Origin: Megascapheus bottae
Lineage: Eukaryota > Chordata > Mammalia > Rodentia > Geomyidae
Assembly: GCA_024803745.1 (NCBI GenBank)
Contig: JANJXV010000189.1
Location: forward strand, 310,001-374,000
Direction: 5' to 3'
DNA length: 64,000 nt
Part shown: positions 34,743 through 46,074 of the stretch, one piece after another
How the letters are laid out: each line of letters starts with the position of its first letter
Numbering within the stretch: position 1 is the stretch's first letter
The notes under the pieces: model-generated
Databases searched by the model: none
Told to the model about the DNA's origin: nothing
Seen by the model: only the letters and a program-made list of their open reading frames with translations
Translations under genes and position numbers: made by a program

Positions 34743-35030
34743 TGTTGCCCTTAATGTATTATGTTATCTCTCATCTCTTTTGCTGTCCCTTGGTTATCTC
34801 ATATTGTTACAGTATTTTACTTTGTTATCTGATATATTGTATATATGCTTATTTGGTTATTTGAAATTGGATAGGGAAGGGGGGAAAACAAGATGAGGGG
34901 TGGGGGTGAGGGGGAGGGAAATAGGGACCAAGACATGAGAAAGGGTATCAATGTATGGGAATTAATGCACCTTCTATCTGGCGAATATAATGTAACCCTT
35001 CTATTAATTACAATAAAAATATATGAAAAA
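34743..35030 (+). mobile_element. Young L1 3' end, 5'-truncated
   Basis: Nearly the same sequence as 13840-14094 but extending about 30 bases further 5'. It ends in an A-rich tail. Confidence 0.85.
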
Positions 35031-35110
35031 AGAGAAGTAATGCACTCACTACCTGATGAATGTAACTGTAACCTCTGTATAAATCATCTCAACAATAAAA
35101 AGTTCTTTTG
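35031..35110 (+). mobile_element. Second L1 terminal 3' end
   Basis: 'gaagtaatgcactcactacc' to 'caacaataaaaag' is another L1 terminus. The preceding L1 probably inserted into or beside it. Confidence 0.6.
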
Positions 35111-35164
35111 GAAAAAGAAATATGACTCCAAAGTAGCCATCATCACGTAAGCAATCTTTCTTTA

Positions 35165-35480
35165 TTACTGTTAGTGTAAAGATGATTTGCAGTGGAGTTA
35201 CATTTGCATAAGACAGCTAATAATCACATTTCTTTTTGAACCATGTCACCTCTTCCCTTGTTTCCTCCCAATTTTTCTCTCCCACCCCTTCTCCCACACA
35301 AGGTGTATAATTCATTTTCAACGTAGTGTCTGGTGAGTGTCACTGCTGCACTGATTCACACTTTCTCCCCCGCTTTCTGTGCTCTCCTTTACCCTCCTCA
35401 AGATAGATAAACTTACAGGCAGCATGTTTGCGTTGAGCGTCTCTGTATTGCTGTAGGCACTTGGATGATTCCATTCTTTT
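35165..35480 (-). mobile_element. L1-3'UTR-like repeat, diverged
   Basis: Homologous block order with 26936-27245. Strand inferred from the T/C-rich 3'-like end. Confidence 0.5.
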
Positions 35481-35713
35481 GCTACTTCCTTCTCCTAATT
35501 CAAAAGCTTTGGTTGTGCTTCATTGTGTGTAAATGTAACAACAATTTGAATCAAGTGGAGCTCAGGTGACTACTCAGTGTGGTCTAATTCTTTAAAAACT
35601 GGGCATCCATATTGTCAGAAACCCAACTGCAAACCTTGACATTGAACCTATATACAGAGTTCAACGACACATAGCCTGTCTAAATAATCCTGTTTATTTT
35701 TGCATTCATCTAG

Positions 35714-35960
35714 TCCTTCCTTCCTTCTTTCCTTCTTCCCTTCCTTCCTTCCTTCCTTCCTTCCTTCCTTCCTTCCTTCCTTCCTTCCTTCCTTCCTTCC
35801 TTCTTTCCTTCCTTCCGTCCCTCCCTTCTTTCTTTTCTCCCTCCTTTCCTGTTTTTTCTCCTTCCCTCCTCCTTTCCTTTTTCCTTTCCCTCCCTTCCTC
35901 CCTTTCTCCTTCCTTCCCTTTGTTCTTTCTGTGTTTCTTTCTCATTTTCCCTCTTTCTTA
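35714..35960. repeat. (TTCC)n microsatellite and TC-rich extension
   Basis: Near-perfect TTCC units to about 35818, then irregular TTCC/TTTC/CCCT to 35960. It sits at the tail end of a minus-strand SINE-B. Confidence 0.95.
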
Positions 35961-35967
35961 CTTACTT

Positions 35968-36150
35968 CTTTTTTTTGCTTGAGATTGATACTCTACACTT
36001 GAGCCACACCTCCATGTTAGGATTTTTATTGGTTAATCGGAGATAATAATCTTAGACTTTCCTGGGTGGCTTTGAACTGCAGTCTTCAAATCTCAGCCTC
36101 CTGAGTGTCTAGGATTGGAGGTATGAACTACCAGTGTCCAGATGGTCACA
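35968..36150 (-). mobile_element. SINE-B, tail truncated
   Basis: 'ggttaatcggagataataat', 'caaatctcagcctcctgagt', 'ggaggtatgaactaccagtg'. Confidence 0.82.
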
Positions 36151-36154
36151 TTCA

Positions 36155-37180
36155 TTTCTTAAGCTTATAGAGAGCAAGATGCAAAACTGGAAAACAGATT
36201 TTGATGACAATTCAAATGTTGGGAAACAAATATAAGTGTTGTAGTTTCTAGCTTGATAAATACAGGTTTTCCAAATACTTGTAGCGTTTCCCTCGAGGAC
36301 TCTTGAGCTCTGATATACACAAATTCAGAAAGAAGTCTATGAGCTACAGTCTGTGTATTTTGGTCAATAGCTTGAAACCCTCAGTTCCTTGTGCAGTGAA
36401 TAGAGGTCAGTTCAATATCTTCTTCCTTCCCTGAGCACTAGTGAGCACGAAGAAGGAAGTACAGGTAGAATGGTCCTGGGAAACTGGTCTTTGTCGACAC
36501 AACTGCAAGAAGAGTTCTCTTTCTCTTACCCATGATCGTGAGATTCAGAAACTTGACAGAAGGTCAATACAGCACCTATCACCCATCAGAACCCAATAAG
36601 GACTCCACACAAGCCAATACCCACTCCCCCAATCCTGTTTTTGTAGCATCGTCCATAGTGTTGTTGGGAGATGGAGAACTGTCCCTGTCCCCTTTGCTCC
36701 TTGACCAAGCCACCAGAAGAGTCACCATAGAAACCCATTTGAGCACTGGCACGTATATCCATGTGGAAGTGCTTCAGAACGGAGGGGTTTGGGAATTAAC
36801 TGCTCTCAGAGTTTTGGTTTTTTTTGGGGGGGGTGTTGTACTTGTCTCTGTTTCCAAGAATTCAGAGTATGATTAGCTACTTGATTATTTGTTGAGAAAC
36901 TAGTAGGCAAAAAGGCTTCCTTGGCATACCTTTCTGGCTTCGCTTTCTTCTATGCATTAACATCCCTGAATTGTACACACATTAATTTACACACATTAAT
37001 TGTACAAAACAATCGATTGCATTGTAGCAAACTCATGCATGTATATAACACACTTAGATCATATCTACTCTGTTCATATACCCACTCTTATTCCTCTCCC
37101 TTCTTCCCCAGATCCTTTTCTCTACTCTTTATTTTATTCTATTTTTTAGTTTCCACATATGGGAAGCCACTTTTTTTAAA
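36155..37180. other. Intron sequence without recognised elements
   Basis: Plus-strand open frame 36532-36876 has no family and ends in low-complexity G/T. Nothing recognised. Confidence 0.4.
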
Positions 37181-37404
37181 GATGAAAGGAAAGTTTATTA
37201 GAAGAGAAATATGACAGTGAACGAAAGCATGCAGCATACACATGCCATGGAAAGGCCACAGTTAAGCCTGTTCCACCATCTTAATTCCACAGCCATCTTT
37301 TCCTTGCAGAGCTTGGCTTTGGGTTACAAAGAGAGGACTAAAGTCTTGCTGATGGGTGGATCTTCTTTCTCTTTTCTGTAAGGGTATGACGCATAACATG
37401 ATAT

Positions 37405-37625
37405 TGGTGTACCAAGTTTGTCCTATTTTGCTTACTCTGATCTCTAGCCTCATCCATTTTCTTACAAATCACATGATTTCTTTTTTATTTATGGCTAAAT
37501 ATTTCTCTACTGTGAATACAGACCATATTTTCTGTACCCTTTTATCAAGTGACAGACACCTACGCTGATTCCCTATGGTGGCTGTTGGAAATAGTGCCAC
37601 TATAAATATCTTAACAGGTTCAAGT
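37405..37625 (-). mobile_element. Ancient L1 relic, antisense
   Basis: 'ttctttttatttatggctaa', 'accatattttctgtaccc', 'gacacctacgctgattccct', 'aaatagtgccactataaat' follow the reversed L1M ORF2-end/3'UTR order. Confidence 0.65.
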
Positions 37626-37668
37626 ATTTATTTTCTTTTATCCGCAAAAAAAGGAAAAGAAAAGAAGA

Positions 37669-37670
<2 letters not shown>

Positions 37671-37752
<82 letters not shown>

Positions 37753-37769
37753 TGTGTGTGAGTGTGTGT
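37671..37769. repeat. Compound (TG)15(AG)25(TG)n microsatellite
   Basis: TG 37671-37700, AG 37701-37750, then TG/AGTG. It ends about 210 bases before exon e. Confidence 0.97.
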
Positions 37770-37857
37770 TGACTTTCCTGCCTGTGCTGGCTTTGAACCA
37801 TGATTCTCAGATCTCAATCTCCTGAGTAGCTGTGAATACAAGTGTGAGCTCTGGAGT
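37770..37857 (-). mobile_element. SINE-B head fragment
   Basis: 'gctggctttgaaccatgatt', 'cagatctcaatctcctgagt'. The compound microsatellite adjoins it. Confidence 0.75.
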
Positions 37858-37981
37858 CTGGTCACAGCCCTGATTCTTTAGTGGTGTGATGGATCGGTCC
37901 TTACTGGCTTGGGGTCTAGACACTATTCCTGTGGAGTTATCTCTTGGTGTGATGAATGATCTGTCATCTTTTTCTTAATAG

Positions 37982-38033
37982 GACACAACAGACTACGTTG
38001 CCTATGTAGCGAAGGACCCTGTGAATCGCAGAG
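37982..38033 (+). CDS. SHC3: SHC3 coding exon e (probable exon 6), PTB domain
   Basis: A 52-nt exon in phase 0 ending after one base of an Ala codon (G|CT). It encodes DTTDYVAYVAKDPVNRR, a PTB strand; TTDY distinguishes SHC3 from the TAEY of SHC1. The acceptor is ...ttttcttaatag at 37980-37981; the donor is gtaagc. A compound TG/AG/TG microsatellite (37671-37769) and a SINE-B fragment lie within 310 bases upstream. The following intron is the shortest in the window (496 bases) and contains a CA tract. Confidence 0.96.
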
Positions 38034-38225
38034 GTAAGCGAAGCTTGGCTCATATGATCTCTCATTGATAAACAACCAGGCTTCATTAGCCCCGACTAGC
38101 AGGTGTTCCTCATTATCTGAGCTCCTGTCACCAAATGAGCCTGTTTCACATAATATTACCAAGGATAATTGAGGTTTTTCAAGGGCAGCATACCACCTGG
38201 TTCAGTTAGAAGATTTGAGACACAG

Positions 38226-38227
<2 letters not shown>

Positions 38228-38271
<44 letters not shown>
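38228..38271. repeat. (CA)n microsatellite in the short intron
   Basis: About 22 CA units between exons e and f. Confidence 0.97.
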
Positions 38272-38273
<2 letters not shown>

Positions 38274-38529
38274 CACAGCACATCACACACATACACACAA
38301 CCAAACCAAACAAGAACCTATCGTTTCTGCCAACAATAGCTCTAAGAAGCACCTATCTTCCATCACCACTGGCAGAGGCCCCAGGGAGGAAGACACAAGT
38401 ACATTTGCTGGGACAAAGGAAGAGCAAAGCCTCTCTCCCTTCTCCGTTTTCTGCAAGGAGCTCTCGTTTGACAGGCTAGCCGTTCTCATATATGTCTCTG
38501 ATAGTCTTATGTCGTCCTTTCTCTCCCAG

Positions 38530-38656
38530 CTTGCCATATTCTGGAATGCTGTGATGGGTTAGCTCAAGATGTCATTGGCTCCATCGGACAAGCCTTTGAG
38601 CTGCGCTTTAAGCAATACTTGCAGTGTCCTTCCAAGATTCCGGCTCTCCAGGACCG
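38530..38656 (+). CDS. SHC3: SHC3 coding exon f (probable exon 7), end of PTB domain
   Basis: A 127-nt exon. CT completes the Ala codon and CG starts the Arg codon finished by the next exon. It encodes [20 protein letters not shown], then [19 protein letters not shown] and QD. This is the long C-terminal PTB helix that closes one side of the phosphopeptide groove, followed by the start of the linker. The acceptor is ...ctttctctcccag; the donor is CG|gtgagt. The long intron that follows contains the SINE-poor AT-rich block. Confidence 0.97.
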
Positions 38657-39320
38657 GTGAGTAATGCCATTCTCTCATCTGCAAAAACTTCTGGGTGTTC
38701 TATGATCTTTCCTTTCAAGGCTGTCTCGCAGACTGTAGGAAAACTACCCAGCTCATCACAGAGCTTCCTGGACTGTCAGACACTTGGTCGGTGCTAGGCT
38801 ATAGCACTGCAAACAGACAGATGGAGACCAGAGTATGGATGATGCTTTCAGACATTTTCTTGAAACTATAGTAATGGTAGTCAAGGTTACCAAAGGGGGG
38901 GAGGGAAAGCAACTTCACTGTGCAATTTTGATCATTCTGTTCCTTCTGAAGTCATGTGATTATTTTTTCCATTTGTCAGTTCTAGGTGCGCCATTGTCCC
39001 TGTCACACTGAGCTAAAGTCCTATTACAAGAGAAGCTTCCACTCAGCTGCCAGTGCCATGGCTTCAGGGCCTCTGTGTCAGAACACCTTTGAGACTTTTG
39101 TGTCTGCTGTGTGACCCTGAGCTACTTCCTTAAGCTCTCTGAGTCTTGGCAGCTTTGACGGTAAAGCCAGCGTAACACTGGGTGACAGAAAAGAAGTAGT
39201 GAATTGTCAGGAGCAGTTATGGGCTACCTAGTTTGTTACAATAGTCAGAGCCTGCTATTACATTTGCATAGTTACGAGAATATTCCATGTAGCATAAATC
39301 ACTAAAGAACTCTGGTTCTA
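38657..39320. other. Intron; possible MIR relic
   Basis: 39100-39180 ('gtgtgaccctgagctacttc') resembles MIR. Otherwise nothing recognised. Confidence 0.35.
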
Positions 39321-39324
39321 CTGG

Positions 39325-39560
39325 ATGGTTGCTGCCTCATGCCTTAAATCCTAGCTACTCAGAAGGCTAAGATCTAGGAACTAAAGTTTAAAGCCAGTCT
39401 GGATAGATAAATCTAAGAAACTCTCATCTCCAATTAGACAGCAAAAACAGCCAGAAGTGGAGAAATGGCTCAAGTAGTAGCATGCCAGCCTTGAGTGAAA
39501 AAAGTGATGTGAGAGCAAGAGGCCCTCAGTTCAATGCCTAGTACTACTGGCACAACATAA
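39325..39560 (+). mobile_element. SINE-B
   Basis: 'aaatcctagctactcagaag', 'ctcatctccaattagacagc', 'aaatggctcaagtagtagca'. Confidence 0.85.
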
Positions 39561-40240
39561 GTAAACACACTAATAAATTAAACTAAAAATAAAAAGTACT
39601 GTGGGTCATTTGATGTTCTTTCTGTGACCTTGTATGTGTTCTGTCCTTGATGAAGCTCTTCATGAAAATCTGCTATAATGGTGTGTTCACTGAAAATACA
39701 TTTTATTTCTCCTTGCTTTACTTTGTACTCTCTTCCAACTGATAAAGTGACACTCTGTAAAATAATCCTGAAGCCATTTTTTTTGGTCTTGATTTGAAAT
39801 TTATTTGTCAGGTGTGAGCATTATCACTTTCAAAATTTAAAATAAGCTTTTATTTGAGATAATTAAAATGCAATTCTTGCCCAGAGGCAAGTATGTAAAT
39901 AATAAAACAACATTTGATTGAATTAATTAGTGAATTCAATATGCATATTTATAGCTATAAAGAATACTAAACTATAAATGAGACACAGTTATTTATAACA
40001 CATGTTGCAAACTACTAGCTTTACTATACAAAGAGTGTTTTTGAGTTAGTACTGTTTAAGATTCAAGAAACAGAATCCAAAGGCATAATAGTAAGTTCAT
40101 GACCTAAGAAATGCAAATGTTTAATAAATGTGGAAGCTCTTAGGTGAGTTTAGGAACTGAAGTTTAAAAAATAGAGTAGATGAACATCATTTTTATCTTT
40201 TTTGGTAGTGTACTTGAAAATTTTAGTTAAAGTGTCAATT

Positions 40241-40241
<1 letters not shown>

Positions 40242-40282
<41 letters not shown>
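40242..40282. repeat. (CA)n microsatellite
   Basis: About 20 CA units. Confidence 0.97.
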
Positions 40283-40284
<2 letters not shown>

Positions 40285-40937
40285 ATCTAATACCCTTTTA
40301 TTGGTTTAGAAAAAGAGATGCTTCAATAAAATATGCAGATATAGCTAACTGAAAAATCTATATAATGAAATGCTTAGCCATTAAATGTTATTTAATAAAA
40401 TGTAGATATGTTTACCATATATTGTATGCCAGTTGTCTACGTCAATGTTTTCCTGCAATAGTTTGTTTCCTATGAATGTACTAGGCAAATGGAGGTTCTC
40501 TTTTAAGCCCAGCCAGCTGGTCTTCTCGTTATCTACTACTATAGTACCTTATGCCATTCTGAGATACTTGCTCTAAGATTCACAGAGCTAGTACTCCACT
40601 GACATCTAAACATCTACTTGTCATCGATGTTACTACAAAAAAGGCAGCCATTAAAATTCTCGGTGAAAATTTTCTCAATTAGAAATCAAAAATAGCAAGT
40701 TTTCTTGGTACTATGTATAACAAGCATATTTTTACAACAGTAAAAATTATGGGGATATACAAACATTGATACCTACATAAAAGTTCAACCCAAAGTAATT
40801 TTGAGTTTCCAGAACTAAACAGGAAATAAAATACAGTTGTTGAATTTAGCAGTAAACAGGCTTTATACTCTGACAAAAAACACATACTGAAAATTGGAAT
40901 GCTTAAACTGACTTCTGACTCAATCTGTAAGAGGCAC

Positions 40938-40974
40938 AACTCATTTTATAACTCATTTTATAACTCATTTTATA
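40938..40974. repeat. 12-bp unit tandem repeat, three copies
   Basis: AACTCATTTTAT repeated three times without mismatch. Confidence 0.95.
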
Positions 40975-41860
40975 TATTCTAGAACAGACATAATCATACC
41001 AATTTCTCTACCAATGATAAAATTTAGAAAATAGGAACTTCCTAAAGAAATTATCTCTGTGTATAAGCCTATGAAATGCAGATAATATTGGATAGCCTAA
41101 AATGCTATGTACTGGTGGATGATATAGTAATTTAAATTTAAAAAAGATTTTCTATACTGTCATATTATATGCCTTTTATTATTAATTTTAATGAGTAAAA
41201 GTTTGATTTAATTTTTCTTGTAGAAATTCAGTTAGTATAGTACTATGCTATTGATATAAACATTATATAATGCATTACATGTATAACATTATATATAATA
41301 TATATGCAATGTATAATGAATATGTATGTACACATATACATATATTGTAGTATTTTCCAAAACATCTAAATATGGAGTTCAGAGGAAATTTTTGAAAGCA
41401 GTGTTTTAATATTCTAAAAACAACAAATGCAACATTAAGTCTAACATTTTGACTATATACATTCCTATTAAAATATGGTTTCTGAGCCATACAATTCAAT
41501 AGAAGTAACATGTTAACCACTGATCACATCATTTTCACATTGAAAATATTTAAATTAAATGTTTCTAGGAAGTGTCATAGCTTTGTGAGGATTAGGTAAT
41601 GTAAGAAAATTATATCTTCATGTACATAATTTGTAACCAGATTAAGATGTGTCAAGAGTTATATCCTTACCTGAAAACATTTTACTTCATAGTGATAATT
41701 TCACAGTATTTGTAGTATAAAGTTTACAGTATATGGCTCCTTCAATCCAATAACAAATTCATATTGTGAATAGTCAGGGAAAGCTAGCCCTTGGACATGA
41801 AATAATAAGACTTAGATTATAATATAAAAATAATTTGTGAGTTCAAAGCATTTAATGTTG

Positions 41861-41962
41861 TTTTCCACTTACTGCATGTGTTAATCCACTATTTTTTTCC
41901 ACTTACTGCATGTGTTAATCCACTATTTTTTTTCTATTTACTACATGTGTTAATCCACTATT
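41861..41962. repeat. 34-bp unit tandem repeat, three copies
   Basis: The unit carries 'ccacttactgcatgtgttaa' followed by 'tccactattttttt'. Copies 1 and 2 are identical; copy 3 has a few substitutions. Confidence 0.93.
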
Positions 41963-42679
41963 ATTGGGGCTTCTTTAATTTCCTTTGTCCTTTCCTTCTT
42001 TCTAGAAATAGACTCTTAGTTTCTTTTCTTTATCCCCTGGACTGTTTCCTTTATCCCATTGGTTTTGAGGCACCCGAGAAGGGCCCACCTCTCCCAGTTG
42101 ACAGACAGCTCAGCCAGCTGGGACAGTTTAGGAAAGCTGCCTACGACAGTTTGGAAACTAAACATAGCCAAGATGAAGATGGTCCTGGTTTGACAGTCAA
42201 CAACTTCCTCACCTATGTAAGATAGAGATGTGGCAATTGAAAGAGTTCATTTAGCTACATGGATTCCTAAGACACATCTAAAAAAATTTAGTAAAGTGGC
42301 CAAAAGCAAGTTCAGAAGTTACATTTTGAAAAATCCTTAACAGTTGTTATATGTTGTTATGGTTTCATTCAGGTATAAAGGGAAGATGGAAACATAAACT
42401 AATGTTACATATCACCTTCAGGGTGATATTTAGCCAAGGAGGCAGTGGGGTGGAGGGATGGTTGAGTTTAAAATGTATTTGTATTTCTCCCTTAATATTT
42501 TATAATGAGAAATGTTCCAGTAGACATGAAGAATTTTGCAGTGAGCATTTATATATCCATATCTAGACTCTACCAGTCACATTTGATTATGAATATCACC
42601 TATGTGTCTATGCATCACTTTTGTATCACATACACCTAGCGATTGAGCCTTGGTAAAACTTTTCAAAGGAAATACGACA

Positions 42680-42810
42680 AATTTTCCTTGCTTCCTTCCT
42701 TCTTCCATCCCTCCTTTCCTTTCTGTCTTCCATCTCCCTCACTTTATTTCCCTCTCTTACTTTTTCCTTTCTTCCACACTTCTTTCTTTCCCTCCTTACT
42801 TTCTTCCTTT
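42680..42810. repeat. TTCC/TTTC-rich pyrimidine stretch
   Basis: Irregular pyrimidine run that ends just before a perfect inverted repeat at 42824. Confidence 0.8.
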
Positions 42811-42823
42811 TTTAAAAATGATT

Positions 42824-42853
42824 ATAGGCTTTCTTTCTTTAAAGAAAGCCTAT
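42824..42853. repeat. 13-bp perfect inverted repeat, 4-nt loop
   Basis: Left arm ATAGGCTTTCTTT (42824-42836), loop CTTT, right arm AAAGAAAGCCTAT (42841-42853). Confidence 0.92.
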
Positions 42854-42859
42854 GAGCAG

Positions 42860-43640
42860 AGCAAAATGTTAAATAACATGGCCTTAATCTCAGTGGTGGA
42901 CACTCAGGTGTCTTTCAAATTCATTATGACCATCTTCTGTATTCTTGAAACATTGCATTAAAGTCAAATAAATACTATTTAAAATTATGGACAAAAATTA
43001 GGCATGGGTTAATTTACTCAGCTTTTCTGGCCATCGATTTGCATTATAAACTCCTGCATAGAACAGCTCGATACTTGATAGGGCCAAAAGGGAAATAGAA
43101 ACTAATCCACCGAGAACAACTTCAACTCTGAACTTCAAGTGTTATTGGCATACAGTTTCTAAGACAGACCTGCACTGGCTGTCCTGCCTGCAACTCTCTG
43201 CCTCACCTTTCCACCTCACTGAGTCTAGCAGTGGTGGGTCCTGTCCACCTTGCAGACTGTGGGAGCAGCAGGTGGTGAGTGAGGGCATTCCTGGGGCTGC
43301 CTTCACCTTCTCTTCACCTCCAGTCTGCCAGCGAGGGGCAGCCTGGGGTGGAAAAGCACCCACCCTGCTTCACTGCTCCTCTTCTCTCCAAAGGTCCTTC
43401 TGGTTCAGCAAGATAGGAGCTTCTGTCTCAGGGGAGTTCTCCTTGTTTGTTTGAACTCCCTTGGAGCATTTTTCCCCCTGTTAGGAAGCATTGGCTGGGG
43501 GCAGTAGGATTTGGTACTTTAGCATCTTGCCCATGCTCCTTGAGGTGGAGAAGGGATAGGTGAGGAAGAAATGAAGGGCAATGTGGCAGTCTAGCAGTAC
43601 TACGTAGGAAACCTCAGTGAACAATAACTAGGGAACTTTC
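42860..43640. other. Intron sequence without recognised elements
   Basis: A locally GC-richer part (43180-43440) has short open frames on both strands but no family match. Confidence 0.4.
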
Positions 43641-43644
43641 TTGG

Positions 43645-43815
43645 CTGGCTGGCTTACAGCTGGCACTCTTTCACTGGAACCATACCTCCCATGCAGCATT
43701 TTGCTGGTTAATTGAAGATGGATCTGGAGGCCTTTTTTTTCCCCAGGCTGTCTCTGAATTGTGATTCTCCACGTCTCAGCCTCTGTGTAGTTGGGCTAAC
43801 AGGCATGAGTACCAA
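43645..43815 (-). mobile_element. SINE-B, diverged
   Basis: 'gctggttaattgaagatgga', 'ccacgtctcagcctctgtgt', 'gctaacaggcatgagtacc'. Confidence 0.7.
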
Positions 43816-43869
43816 AAGAAATTCAGCACCCATGAGCAATGACTTAGAATTCTTCACCTTTCTCTTTTC

Positions 43870-43985
43870 ACACAATCATTGGTGTGCTTTTGGTTCACTC
43901 CCCAAGCAAACTTACAAAGACAAAAGGTACAGAAAACAAAAACATCAACAAAGAAAAAATAAACCTCTTGTTTCCAGTTCTTGGA
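43870..43985 (-). mobile_element. L1-3'UTR-like fragment
   Basis: Shares 'cttgtttccagttcttggag' and preceding CA/AAAC-rich sequence with 27170-27230 and 16740-16785. Confidence 0.45.
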
Positions 43986-44017
43986 GCTCATTTTTTTTTT
44001 ACCAGTCCTGAGCCTTG

Positions 44018-44172
44018 AATCTCAAATTCAGCTTAGGCAGAAAAGTCTGCAAGGCTCCATCTCCAATTGACCAGCAAAATGCTAGCTGGGAGGTGTGGTT
44101 CTAGTGTTAGGGCACCAGCTATGGGGCTAATCCAAGCAAATGGGAGAGGCCCCGTGTTCAAGATATAGTACT
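44018..44172 (+). mobile_element. SINE-B, head truncated
   Basis: 'aggcagaaaagtctgcaagg', 'catctccaattgaccagcaa', tail 'gtgttcaagatatagtacta'. Confidence 0.7.
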
Positions 44173-44175
44173 AGG

Positions 44176-44366
44176 GAGTGGGGAGGGTGCCTAGGGTAAG
44201 CTGCTTGCCTAGCATGCAGGAAGCTCTGGGTTCACGTCCTGGGTACCACATACACAAAAATAGCCAGAAATCGTATTGTGGCTCAAGTGTAGAGCACCAG
44301 CCTTGAGAAAGCCCAAGGACAGTGCCCAGGTCTTGAGTTCAAGCCCTAGGACTGGCAAAAAAATCA
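44176..44366 (+). mobile_element. SINE-A
   Basis: 'gcttgcctagcatgcaggaa', 'gtaccacatacacaaaaata', 'gttcaagccctaggactggc', A tail. Directly abuts the preceding SINE-B. Confidence 0.85.
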
Positions 44367-44399
44367 ATATCTGGTACAGAAGGAAAAAAGAAGAAGAAA

Positions 44400-45305
44400 A
44401 GTCACACTAATACTGTTTGTAAAGATTTAAACAGACAAACAAACAAACAACACTCCCTACAAGTTTCTGGTTAACTTCCAGATTTTTGAGAAAGTGAATT
44501 CTGATACAGTTTTTCTCTGACCAGCTTGTTGCTGCTTGCAAGAGAGAGTGTTTTAGGGGTTCTTATCGGCCATTTCTCTGTGATGTCACTCAGGGAATAA
44601 TCATTTTTTTGTTTTTGATTTATACTAAGCTTAGTACAATATGCACTTTTGTACACTGAAGATCCAGTTTCCTTTGGGAAGAAATTATTTCTTTCAATTG
44701 AAATCTACTTTAAAAAAAGGTTTGCTTCAAGCATGACAATGATAGGAACTCCAAGTAAGTCTGGGACTTGGCTTGAATCATGTTTTTCACATATATCTAA
44801 GGCATGGATGTCTAAGGAGATAGTGACTAAATTATCTTTCCAACCCTTTACAATAAATTATCTTTTTCAATACTATTACAAAATACTGAAGGCAGGCTAA
44901 CCTTATAAAAGATAGAGGTCTATTTAGCTCTCATGTGTAGAGATGCAAGGTCCTGGTGCTGGCATATGCTGAGCTGCTCAAGGGCCTCTTCCATGCATCA
45001 CAACATACATGTGTGTGAGTGGGAGAGAAAGGAGGGTATCACCTCTTGAAACAGGAAGCCAGAGAGAGAAATCATGGTCCCACGATCCCTTCTGAAGTGG
45101 TTTATGCCCTCAAATGGCTATAGATGTCTTAAATTTTCCAGTAGCTCCCAGCACTACCATTCTGAGAACAAAGCTTCAGCACTTGAAACTCTGGGCAACA
45201 GAATTTCATATTTGATCCATGTACAAACCATAGCCAGCCTTGATTTCAGATTTGCTTCCTCTGCCTGTAAACTCAGTTTTGGGCAAAAACTTTTAAAATC
45301 TTTTA
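44400..45305. other. Intron sequence upstream of exon g; nothing recognised
   Basis: A plus-strand open frame (45074-45532) runs through exon g only because the upstream intron lacks stops in that frame. Confidence 0.45.
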
Positions 45306-45309
45306 ACAG

Positions 45310-45460
45310 GATGCAGAGTCTGGATGAGCCATGGACAGAAGAGGAGGGAGATGGCACAGGCCACCCATACTACAATAGCATTCCCAGCAAGGTGCCTCCT
45401 CCAGGAGGATTTCTGGATGCACGACTGAAAACCAGACCCCATGCCCCTGACACAGCCCAG
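45310..45460 (+). CDS. SHC3: SHC3 coding exon g (probable exon 8), CH1 linker with YYN motif
   Basis: A 151-nt exon. G completes Arg, then [20 protein letters not shown], then [13 protein letters not shown] and on to PHAPDTAQ, ending on a codon boundary. It opens the CH1 region. The tandem tyrosines in HPYYNSIP correspond to the paired CH1 tyrosines of SHC1 (HQYYNDFP); the first fits a pY-x-N Grb2-type site. The upstream acidic stretch (EEEGD) and the PPPGG proline run are typical linker features. The acceptor is ...atcttttaacag; the donor is the perfect gtaagt. Whether the tyrosines are phosphorylated is family knowledge, not visible in DNA. Confidence 0.96.
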
Positions 45461-45737
45461 GTAAGTCTTAGAATTTTCTCACCAAGTAGAGGCTCACTGA
45501 GATCTGCTTTTGTCAAATTTCCTTCAAGCTGATAGTCCATTTAGCTTTTGATTCAATTACTCATCAACTTTCTTTCCCTGGGTTTCATAAAACATCAAAA
45601 AAAAATCGAAGCTTCAGTTCAGCACATCACACTAGCCAAGTACTTTGGAATAATAATGTGATTCCTAACAAAGGTCTGTCCATCCCAGAACATGTCCTAT
45701 CCTAAAAGGATCTTTTTGGTTTTCTTTGTCTTTCTTT

Positions 45738-45958
45738 TTTTTTTGTGCCAGTCCTGGGCTTGAACTCAGGGCCTGGGAGCTATCCCAATTTTTGTGCTCA
45801 AGGCTAGTGCTCTACCACTTTGAGCCACAGAACTATTTCCAGTCTTTTGATAGTTCATTGGAGTTAAGACTCTCAAGGATTTTCCTGCCTGACTGTCTTT
45901 GAACCACAGTCCTCAGATCTCAGTGCCCTGAGTAGCCAGGATCACAGGCAGCCCAGCC
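45738..45958 (-). mobile_element. SINE-B
   Basis: 'gccagtcctgggcttgaact', 'ctctaccactttgagccaca', 'cctcagatctcagtgccctg'. Confidence 0.88.
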
Positions 45959-46074
45959 CTACTGTGATCTTTGTGAGTGGAAGACAGAATTCAAGGTTTT
46001 TAGAAGACTTATGGTACTTTGTGTTATCTAAACATGAATAGAGGCCTATTTTTATTCATTTCCCTTTCAACCCC

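Larger units (their letters stand above)
39600..42640. other. AT-rich, SINE-free intron block
   Basis: About 3 kb with no SINE and no recognised L1, strongly A+T-rich. It contains only simple and tandem repeats (40242, 40938, 41861). No gene seen. Confidence 0.55.

Noticed and set aside
45074..45532. 152-codon frame over exon g
   Set aside because: Intron read-through on both sides. The acceptor at 45308-45309 and donor at 45461 define the true exon.
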